Source: an uncultured Candidatus Saccharibacteria bacterium | GTDB lineage: Bacteria > Patescibacteriota > Saccharimonadia > Saccharimonadales > Saccharimonadaceae | Length of the DNA stretch: 46,919 nucleotides | Direction: 5' to 3' | Assembly (NCBI GenBank): GCA_938036915.1 | Contig: CALHVV010000029.1 | Span: 1 to 46,919 of the forward strand | Shown: positions 15,623-22,029 of the stretch, piece by piece | How the letters are laid out: every line of letters begins with the position of its first letter | How positions within the stretch are numbered: the first letter of the stretch is position 1 | The notes under the pieces: generated by a model | Told to the model about the DNA's origin: nothing | Databases searched by the model: none | What the model saw: the letters and a program-made list of their open reading frames with translations, nothing else | Translations under genes and position numbers: made by a program

Positions 15623-16597
15623 ATGATACTTGGGATTGACGAAGTTGGGCGCGGGCCATGGGCGGGCCCGCTGGTGGTTGGCGCAGTGGTGTTGGGTGGT
15701 GCGGCGATTGATGGGTTAGACGACAGCAAGAAATTAACGAAAAAACGCCGTGAAGCGCTTGCTCAAGTCATTCAAGGGCAAGCGGCGGCGTATGCGCTTG
15801 GCTGGGTGAGTGCGGCAGAGCTGGATGAGGTGGGGATGAGCCAAGCCCTCCGCCTGGCAACGCGGCGCGCAGTAGAGGCTGTGCAGCAGCAATGCCGCGA
15901 GCAAGCTATTGTGCTCACGGAGATTGTGATCGATGGTAAGGTAAACTTCTTGGCTGGGACGGCACTAGAGCGGTACGTCACGATGCTACCTAAGGCAGAT
16001 GCGTTGGTGCCCAGTGTCTCAGCGGCATCGATCATTGCGAAGGTGGCGCGCGACCAGTATATGGCTGCGCAAGATGCATTCTACCCTGGCTATGGCTTTG
16101 CGGCGCATGCTGGCTATGGCACAGCGCAGCACCGAGCGGCGATTGCCACCCACGGAGTGACGCTACTGCATCGGCTGAGCTTCAAACCACTTCAGCACTA
16201 CCGCAACGATGATCCTCGCCCAGCAGACGAAGCGCATACTACTCAGCAATCCGACACAACGACTACACGTGGCCATGCTGGCGAATCAGCTGCAGCAGGT
16301 GCTTTGCAGCAGCGCGGCCATCAGATTGTGGCGCGTAACTGGCGGACGAAATATTGTGAGATCGATATTATCTCGAAGCGTGGCGATACGCTGTATTTTG
16401 CTGAGGTGAAGCATCGTACGGATGACTATGCGGGTGATGGCCTCGCGGCGATTACGCGCAAGAAGCGCAACCAAATGCACTATGCCGCGCGGTTCTACGC
16501 GCACCACGAGCACATCACCACTATGAACCTCCAACTCATTGCGATTGCTACTAGTGGCAGCCCGCCGCGGGTGGTGCGGATTGAGACCGTTGAGTAG
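15623..16597 (+). CDS. rnhB: Ribonuclease HII fused to a YraN (UPF0102) nuclease-like domain
   Basis: A 324-residue two-domain protein. Residues 1 to about 195 are RNase HII, which cuts RNA at ribonucleotides embedded in DNA and in RNA-DNA hybrids: IDEVGRGPWAGPLV holds D6 and E7, IDGK holds D104, and D144 lies in KVARDQY. A polar linker (about 196-214, Asp/Thr/Gln rich) joins residues about 216-324, a complete UPF0102 domain: GESAAAGALQQRGHQIVARN, then CEIDII and FAEVKHR, the PD-(D/E)xK-like residues E246, D248, E261 and K263. rnhB and yraN are neighbours in many bacteria; here they form one reading frame without a stop or slippery run. YraN is implicated in DNA processing and recombination, so the fusion suggests a joint repair role. 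Confidence 0.93.
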   Translation: MILGIDEVGRGPWAGPLVVGAVVLGGAAIDGLDDSKKLTKKRREALAQVIQGQAAAYALGWVSAAELDEVGMSQALRLATRRAVEAVQQQCREQAIVLTEIVIDGKVNFLAGTALERYVTMLPKADALVPSVSAASIIAKVARDQYMAAQDAFYPGYGFAAHAGYGTAQHRAAIATHGVTLLHRLSFKPLQHYRNDDPRPADEAHTTQQSDTTTTRGHAGESAAAGALQQRGHQIVARNWRTKYCEIDIISKRGDTLYFAEVKHRTDDYAGDGLAAITRKKRNQMHYAARFYAHHEHITTMNLQLIAIATSGSPPRVVRIETVE

Positions 16598-16766
16598 TGA
16601 CGGTTTTGCGACCTAAGGTATATAGATCTATATTCTTCTGCGCGATCACACCTTCTTACTGCTTTGTTCGATAGAGTGCAAGAGTGCATTATTTTTCTGA
16701 CAGGCTGGCTTGCATTGGCAAAAAGCGAATAGTATCGGGAAATGCAAGGGCGTGGTTCACGTCTCG

Positions 16767-19292
16767 CTATACCTTCGTGAGTGCTGCCACAACCGCTGGG
16801 CCATCGCGCTCAATGAGCTCAACGCGGGCGGTGATGTCTGTAATGCCCATATCAATCACGCGAGTGAGGGCTGGCTCATTGCGCAGTGGTGTAAAGAAAC
16901 GCTGGTACTCGCCCAGCTGCTGGCGCGAAGCGAGGATGTTGCCGGCATAGCGAGGGAAGTAATCGAAGCTCTTGTCGCTACCAAAATGCTGCTCGATCCA
17001 TGGCCAGTTATCTTGCAGCCATTGCCACGTAGCGTCACGTGCATCGCGGTTGCGCAGCAGGTAGACAAACCAAAAGACGGTATCTTGGGTGCGAACTGTC
17101 TCGGTATCCATCATAAGGGTGAGCAGTTTGTGAATACTCGCGGCGTCGCGCGTGCTCGTCACGGCGCTGGCGATATCTTGGCGCAGGTCGCTACTGGCAG
17201 TTGCCCGATAGTGTGTCAGAAGCTCATCAATCAACGGCTGAGGTTGCTGGCTGTGGCGGACAACGCTACTGGCGATCAGGCTGCGTAGTTCGCTATCGAG
17301 AGCCAACAAGCCGCCCGCTGCATAGCGCTGCTGCGCCTCGGCAATCACCGCAGGTTGCTCGCTATAGAGCATGTGCGCGATGATCGTTGAGCGGAGCTTG
17401 GTGTCGTTCTCGGGCTCATCGGCGCGTGCACTCCAGCCAAGGCGGTCATAACTTTGCTGAGCGAGCTGGCCCACGAACTGCCGCAGTGCTTGCTCGGCAG
17501 GGCTGTGTGGCTCAACGAAGAGCTTGAGGTGGGCAACCACTGACGACATCACGCTCCAAACATGCTCGTCTGTCTCATTGCGGTAAGCGTCAAGGAGGGT
17601 GAGTAAGCTGGCGCTCGATACGCGGCCACTCCGCGCTAGCAACAGCTGTTGGGTGAGCAAGAGTGAGCGATCGACGACAGATAGCTCACCACGCTGCACT
17701 TGGCCAAGCAAACGCTCTAGCAGTACGTCATCATACTGTGTAATGAAGTGCGAGACATTGCCATGATTGAGAAGGACTGGCTCATCCAGACTATGCTCTA
17801 CTACTGTACGCTGTGTGGTGAGCAGTGCTGGAATAGCTGGTGATGAGCTATGAAGCGGAATCTGCCACGTGGTATCATCGGCTGTGTGTGGGCCAATAAA
17901 GAAACGCTGCTGCTCAAGCATGAGCTGCGAGCTGCTATGCGAGGCTGCAACGACTGGGTAGCCAGGCGTGCGAATCCAGTGGTTCATCAGTGCGGCAACA
18001 TCGCGTCCGTTGGCTTGACTCAGTGCGTGCCATAGGTCATCACCCTCGGCATTGCTATAAGCATGGGTAGCAAAGTATGCTTGCAAACCAGTGCGAAAGG
18101 CGTCTTCGCCCAGCCAATGCATGAGCATATAGAGGAGACGACCACCCTTAGCATAGACAATCGCCCCGTCAAAGAGCGTGCTAATTTCATCCGGATGATG
18201 AACAGCTGTTTGGACGGGCTGCACGCCATCAATCGCATCACGGCCAAAGGCCAGCGCGCCCTCGTGGTTACAAAAATCCGTCCACACGTGCCACTCGGGG
18301 TGAATGGCATCGACCGCCAGGTATTCCATCATGTTGGCAAAGCTCTCGTTGAGCCAGAGGTTATCCCACCACTTCATCGTGACGAGGTTACCAAACCACT
18401 GGTGGCTGAGCTCGTGGCTAATGACGGTGGCAATGTATTGCTTGTCGGCGATAGTCGTCGTGGTTGGATCGGCTAGCAGGGCAGACTCACGGTAGGTGAT
18501 GAGCCCCCAGTTCTCCATTGCACCGCTGCTAAAATCTGGTACTGCAACGTGATCGGATTTAGGTAAGGGGTAGGGCGTGTCGAAGTATTCATTAAAGAAC
18601 TCGATCGAGCGGATGGCATGCTCAAGAGCGAAATCAAGGCTCGCAGGGGCTTGCGCTGGCGTAGCCCAGACGGACACCTCTACGCCGTCTTTCGTCTGAC
18701 CAGTGATGTGCTGCAACTCGCCCATCACGAGAGCCACCAGGTAGGTACTCATGCGCGGCGTCTGGGCAAAGGTAGTGGTGAGTCGACCATCTGCTTCTTG
18801 CTGCGACTGGACGGGCATATTGCCAAGCACCGTGATGCCTGGCTCAGTTGTGACGGTTATGTCGAAGGTCGCTTTGGCAGTAGGCTCATCAACACACGGG
18901 AAGACCTCACGCGCATGATGGCTCTCGAACTGTGTCATAAGCAATTCTTTCTTCGCACCGTCGTGCTGATAATAACAGGGGTAGAGACCATGGAGAGAGT
19001 CGGTGATGGCTGCTTCGTAGGCGAGGGTGATGGTGTGAGTACCTACACCCAGCGTTGGCAGGTGTAGCGAGATCTCGTCCTTATTATGCTCCACAGAGGC
19101 TGGCTGGCCGTCGATCGTTGCGCTGGTGATCGTGAGGTCTTTGGCGTGGAGCTTGATTGGTGTATCGGCCTGCGTTGTCTCGCCAGTGATCGTCACTTGC
19201 CCTGCAAAGTGTCGCTGCTGGCGATCAATATCCAGCGCCAGCTGATAGTGAGTTGGTATAAAAAAGTCGATGAGATGAGTAACCTGTTGCAT
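16767..19292 (-). CDS. pepN: M1 family zinc aminopeptidase
   Basis: An 841-residue metallopeptidase that removes N-terminal residues from peptides. Diagnostic M1 motifs: GAMEN (257-261), which binds the free N-terminus, and HELSH (293-297) with the third zinc ligand Glu 316 in LWLNESFAN. The N-terminal beta domain (1-200) and a long C-terminal ERAP1-like helical domain complete the family architecture. There is no signal peptide, so it is probably cytosolic and would digest imported peptides, fitting an amino-acid auxotroph. I chose the start at 19292 because TATACT (19304-19299) lies 6 bases upstream; a longer frame would begin before this promoter. A divergent gene begins about 60 bases away. 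Confidence 0.95.
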   Translation of the reverse strand: MQQVTHLIDFFIPTHYQLALDIDRQQRHFAGQVTITGETTQADTPIKLHAKDLTITSATIDGQPASVEHNKDEISLHLPTLGVGTHTITLAYEAAITDSLHGLYPCYYQHDGAKKELLMTQFESHHAREVFPCVDEPTAKATFDITVTTEPGITVLGNMPVQSQQEADGRLTTTFAQTPRMSTYLVALVMGELQHITGQTKDGVEVSVWATPAQAPASLDFALEHAIRSIEFFNEYFDTPYPLPKSDHVAVPDFSSGAMENWGLITYRESALLADPTTTTIADKQYIATVISHELSHQWFGNLVTMKWWDNLWLNESFANMMEYLAVDAIHPEWHVWTDFCNHEGALAFGRDAIDGVQPVQTAVHHPDEISTLFDGAIVYAKGGRLLYMLMHWLGEDAFRTGLQAYFATHAYSNAEGDDLWHALSQANGRDVAALMNHWIRTPGYPVVAASHSSSQLMLEQQRFFIGPHTADDTTWQIPLHSSSPAIPALLTTQRTVVEHSLDEPVLLNHGNVSHFITQYDDVLLERLLGQVQRGELSVVDRSLLLTQQLLLARSGRVSSASLLTLLDAYRNETDEHVWSVMSSVVAHLKLFVEPHSPAEQALRQFVGQLAQQSYDRLGWSARADEPENDTKLRSTIIAHMLYSEQPAVIAEAQQRYAAGGLLALDSELRSLIASSVVRHSQQPQPLIDELLTHYRATASSDLRQDIASAVTSTRDAASIHKLLTLMMDTETVRTQDTVFWFVYLLRNRDARDATWQWLQDNWPWIEQHFGSDKSFDYFPRYAGNILASRQQLGEYQRFFTPLRNEPALTRVIDMGITDITARVELIERDGPAVVAALTKV

Positions 19293-19298
19293 AAAACT

Positions 19299-19304
19299 AG
19301 TATA
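19299..19304 (-). promoter_or_regulatory. Minus-10 box of the aminopeptidase gene
   Basis: TATACT on the minus strand, 6 bases before the ATG. No Shine-Dalgarno fits in the gap. Confidence 0.55.
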
Positions 19305-19355
19305 CCGGAATGTGCATGAGCCTACCAAAAATTGACCCTATGCTATGATATGACT

Positions 19356-20033
19356 ATGGAATATCGCCGTCGCCGCGTCATAACGATGTTTTTGCTCGCT
19401 GGTGTTGTCATGATTGCGCTCGCGATATATGCAGCGTGGCAGTTGGCGCAGTCAAGTCACTTGCCACAGGGTAACGGCGAGGCACTAGCAGTACTCGAGG
19501 CGTTGCCTGTTAAAGGTCGTGCACCCAAGACTGGATATGCGCGTAGCCAATTTGGCGCGGTCTGGGCAACGATGGATGGCTGCGACACGCGCAATATCAT
19601 CCTCGCACGTGACCTCAAGCAGGCGGTGGTGAGTGGTAATTGCAAGGTAGCCAGTGGCCAGCTCGATGACCCATACACAGGCAAGCGCATCACCTTTCAG
19701 CGGGGGAGTGGCACGAGTACCGCGGTGCAGATCGACCACGTTGTAGCTCTCAGCAATGCCTGGCAAACCGGTGCACAGCAGCTCAGTAGCGAGCAGCGGC
19801 AGCAGCTTGCTAATGATCCACTTGAGCTTCTGGCGGTTGATGGCCCGGCCAACCAGCAAAAGGGCGATGGTGATGCCACCACGTGGCTGCCTAGCCATAA
19901 GCCGTTTCGCTGCCAGTATGTTGCCCGGCAAATTGCCGTCAAACATAAATATCACCTCTGGGTCACCACAGGCGAAAAAGCTGCCATGCAGCGCGTCCTC
20001 GCTACGTGCCCTGGGCAGGGAGTGCCTGGCTAA
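19356..20033 (+). CDS. Membrane-anchored or secreted HNH nuclease (DUF1524/GmrSD-C type)
   Basis: A 225-residue protein. A basic N-terminus and one transmembrane or signal segment (about 9-30, MFLLAGVVMIALAIYAAWQL) export the rest. The nuclease domain shows IDHVVALSNAW, followed by NDPLELLAVDGPANQQKGDG and TTWLP, the His and Asn/Lys layout of DUF1524-type HNH endonucleases common as secreted proteins in Actinobacteria. Two cysteine pairs suggest disulfides. It would degrade nucleic acids outside the cell, supplying nucleotides or processing DNA for uptake. Start: TATGAT (19344-19349) is 6 bases before this ATG; an ATG at 19350 is also possible. The stop overlaps the next start by one base (TAATG). 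Confidence 0.88.
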   Translation: MEYRRRRVITMFLLAGVVMIALAIYAAWQLAQSSHLPQGNGEALAVLEALPVKGRAPKTGYARSQFGAVWATMDGCDTRNIILARDLKQAVVSGNCKVASGQLDDPYTGKRITFQRGSGTSTAVQIDHVVALSNAWQTGAQQLSSEQRQQLANDPLELLAVDGPANQQKGDGDATTWLPSHKPFRCQYVARQIAVKHKYHLWVTTGEKAAMQRVLATCPGQGVPG

Positions 20034-20668
20034 TGCAGCCGAAGCTTATCGTATTTGATCTTAACCATACCTTGATTCGCGACAACTCCTGGCGCAATCT
20101 CAATCTCGCCATGGGCATCACACCAGAAGAAGATGCTGCTTTGATAGCGCGTGCCGCTCAAGGCGAGATAACTGATGCCGAGGGTCAAGCCTGGCTATTG
20201 CAGCGCTACCAGCAGCGGGGCGACTGCCACAGAGAGGCGGTGCAGCGTGTCCTCAGCCAGTACACCTATATGCCACATGCTCAAATGGTCGTTGCGGCGC
20301 TCCAAGCGCGGGGCTACCGCGTGGCCATCAACTCTGGTGCGATGGATATCTTGGTGAGCATGGTAGCAGAGCAGCTTGGCGTGGTGCTTTGGCGCGAGAG
20401 CAATCATTTTATATTTGATAACCACGACATGCTGTGTCGGATTGATGCGCCAGATAACGATGCAGCAGCCAAGCTACAGCAGCTCCGCGAGCTAGCTGCC
20501 GAGCAGCAGGTCTCGCTGAGCGACTGTCTGGTTGTGGGCGATGGATCGAACGACGTACCGCTCTTTGCTGCGACGGGTAATGGAGTAGCCTTTGCTGGCT
20601 CACCTGCCGCCAGGCATGCACGATGGGGTATCGCCGACCTCCGTGATGTGTTGACGATTGTTGGATAA
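20033..20668 (+). CDS. HAD-superfamily phosphatase (PSP-like) with Asn in motif I
   Basis: A 211-residue HAD hydrolase resembling phosphoserine phosphatases. Motif I is FDLNHTL: the nucleophile Asp is present, but the usual second Asp two residues on, the general acid/base, is Asn. Motif II is the Ser in INSGAMD, and motif III is VVGDGSNDVPLF. A helical cap lies between motifs I and II. The codon for Asn is AAC, one base from GAC, so a point change or sequencing error is conceivable. It is translationally coupled to the exported nuclease by a one-base overlap, which could hint at nucleotide dephosphorylation, but the substrate is unknown. Activity may be reduced or changed by the substitution. 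Confidence 0.85.
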   Translation: MQPKLIVFDLNHTLIRDNSWRNLNLAMGITPEEDAALIARAAQGEITDAEGQAWLLQRYQQRGDCHREAVQRVLSQYTYMPHAQMVVAALQARGYRVAINSGAMDILVSMVAEQLGVVLWRESNHFIFDNHDMLCRIDAPDNDAAAKLQQLRELAAEQQVSLSDCLVVGDGSNDVPLFAATGNGVAFAGSPAARHARWGIADLRDVLTIVG

Positions 20669-20686
20669 GAACTCCCGCCACTTCAT

Positions 20687-20715
20687 TTGACATCCTTCGC
20701 GCTATTCGCTACACT
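20687..20715 (+). promoter_or_regulatory. nusA promoter
   Basis: TTGACA (20687-20692), 17 bases, TACACT (20710-20715). Predicted transcription start is near 20722, just before the leader terminator. Confidence 0.8.
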
Positions 20716-20727
20716 TATAGGTAGATA

Positions 20728-20751
20728 TCCGGCCGGCAGGTCGGAGTTTTT
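20728..20751 (+). terminator. Intrinsic terminator in the nusA leader (attenuator)
   Basis: TCCGGCC, a GGCA loop, GGTCGGA, then GTTTTT. It lies wholly between the predicted start of transcription (about 20722) and the ribosome site of nusA (AAAGGAG, 20757-20763). The stem is short and the T-run is five, the kind of weak terminator that depends on NusA in other bacteria. Confidence 0.7.
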
Positions 20752-20771
20752 CATAGAAAGGAGTATATAAT

Positions 20772-21887
20772 ATGGAAGACCTTAATATTAAGCAGCTTAC
20801 GTTAGCCTTGCGCACGATCGCTGACGAAAAGAATTTGCCTGAGGAAACTGTCCTGGGTGTGATCGAGCAAGCAATTGCTGCCGCGTGGCGCCGCGACAAT
20901 GGTGAGCGCGACCAAAACGTCCGGGCAGAGCTCAATCTCAACGACGGCACTGCCAAGGTATTCGTCATTCGTGAGATCGTTGAGGAAGTTAACTTCCCAT
21001 CGACAGAGATCAGCCTAGAAGAAGCACGGGCGACAAACCCCGATGCTGAGCTGGGCGGTACCGTTGAGGAGGTACACAATGTGACGAGCTTTGGCCGTGT
21101 GGCCGCTCAGACTGCCAAGCAGGTGGTGTTGCAGCGCTTGCGCGAGGCTGAGCGCGAGGTAGTACTTGCAGAGTTTGAGGACAAGATTGGTACCGTTGTG
21201 ACGGGTATTGTCCAGCGAGTTGAGCCACGCGTTGTGCGGGTCGAGCTGGGCAAGGCAACTGGCATCTTGCCGCAGAGCGAGCAAATCCAAGGCGAGCGCT
21301 ACGTGCCAGGCAGCCGCATCAAGGTATTCATCAAGGATATCGAGCGCGACAATCGTGGTCCGCAGCTTATCCTTAGCCGTGGCAACGAAGCCTTCATCGA
21401 GTATCTTTTCCGCCAAGAGGTGCCAGAGCTCGAGACAGGGGCAGTTGAGATTAAGGGGATCGCCCGCGAGGCAGGTCGCCGCACCAAGCTAGCCGTTCTG
21501 AGTACGGTGCCGGGGATTGACCCGGTTGGTACATTCGTTGGTGGGCATGGCACGCGGGTCAATGCCGTTGTCAATGAGATTGGCGACCAAGAAAAAATCG
21601 ACATCATCATGTACGACGAAAACACCGACACGTACATTCGCAACGCCCTCAGCCCTGCCGAGGTAGTGCGGGTCGAGATCGACCGCGAGCACAAGCATGC
21701 CAAGGTATATGTGACAGAAGACCAGCAGTCGATCGCGATTGGCCGCAGCGGGCAAAATGTTCGCCTGGCGAGTCGCCTTACCGGCTTTGAGCTTGATATC
21801 GAGACAGCAGCAAGCCAGCCTGCTGAGCGCAAGCCACGCAAGAATATCGAGGATGATCTCTTTAGCGCCATTGAAAATCAAGCGTAA
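20772..21887 (+). CDS. nusA: Transcription elongation/termination factor NusA
   Basis: A 371-residue protein that binds RNA polymerase and nascent RNA. Order: N-terminal polymerase-binding domain (1 to about 125, starting MEDLNIKQLTLALRTIADEK), S1 domain (about 130-200), then the two KH domains (KH1 around LSTVPGIDPVGTFVGGHGTR, KH2 ending in IAIGRSGQNVRLASRLTG). It lacks the acidic repeats that bind alpha subunit and N protein in E. coli (495 aa), so it is the short form found in most bacteria. No rimP gene precedes it and no infB follows, unlike the usual operon. Start: AAAGGAG eight to nine bases before the ATG. Confidence 0.97.
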   Translation: MEDLNIKQLTLALRTIADEKNLPEETVLGVIEQAIAAAWRRDNGERDQNVRAELNLNDGTAKVFVIREIVEEVNFPSTEISLEEARATNPDAELGGTVEEVHNVTSFGRVAAQTAKQVVLQRLREAEREVVLAEFEDKIGTVVTGIVQRVEPRVVRVELGKATGILPQSEQIQGERYVPGSRIKVFIKDIERDNRGPQLILSRGNEAFIEYLFRQEVPELETGAVEIKGIAREAGRRTKLAVLSTVPGIDPVGTFVGGHGTRVNAVVNEIGDQEKIDIIMYDENTDTYIRNALSPAEVVRVEIDREHKHAKVYVTEDQQSIAIGRSGQNVRLASRLTGFELDIETAASQPAERKPRKNIEDDLFSAIENQA

Positions 21888-21904
21888 AATTGCAAAGCGC
21901 TGCG

Positions 21905-21945
21905 ACACGCTAACCCTACTCATGATAGAGTAGGGTTTTGCGTGT
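21905..21945 (+). terminator. Terminator after nusA
   Basis: AACCCTACTC (21912-21921), an ATGATA loop, GAGTAGGGTT (21928-21937), TTTG. An outer ACACGC/GCGTGT pair extends the stem. It ends three bases before the CIRCE element. Confidence 0.85.
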
Positions 21946-21947
21946 TA

Positions 21948-21974
21948 TTAGCACTCCACCTTGACGAGTGCTAA
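21948..21974 (+). promoter_or_regulatory. CIRCE operator (HrcA binding site)
   Basis: TTAGCACTC, nine bases, GAGTGCTAA: a perfect match to the consensus CIRCE inverted repeat bound by the heat-shock repressor HrcA. It overlaps the -35 box of the clpC promoter, so bound HrcA would block RNA polymerase. Confidence 0.95.
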
Positions 21975-21989
21975 TAAGCAGCGTATACT
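21961..21989 (+). promoter_or_regulatory. clpC promoter under CIRCE control
   Basis: TTGACG (21961-21966), 17 bases, TATACT (21984-21989). The -35 box is in the spacer and right arm of the CIRCE repeat. The leader is about 35 bases and carries GGAGG before the ATG. Confidence 0.88.
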
Positions 21990-22029
21990 GAGTAGGGTGG
22001 CTTTTTGGCCACAGATTTTGGAGGACGAC

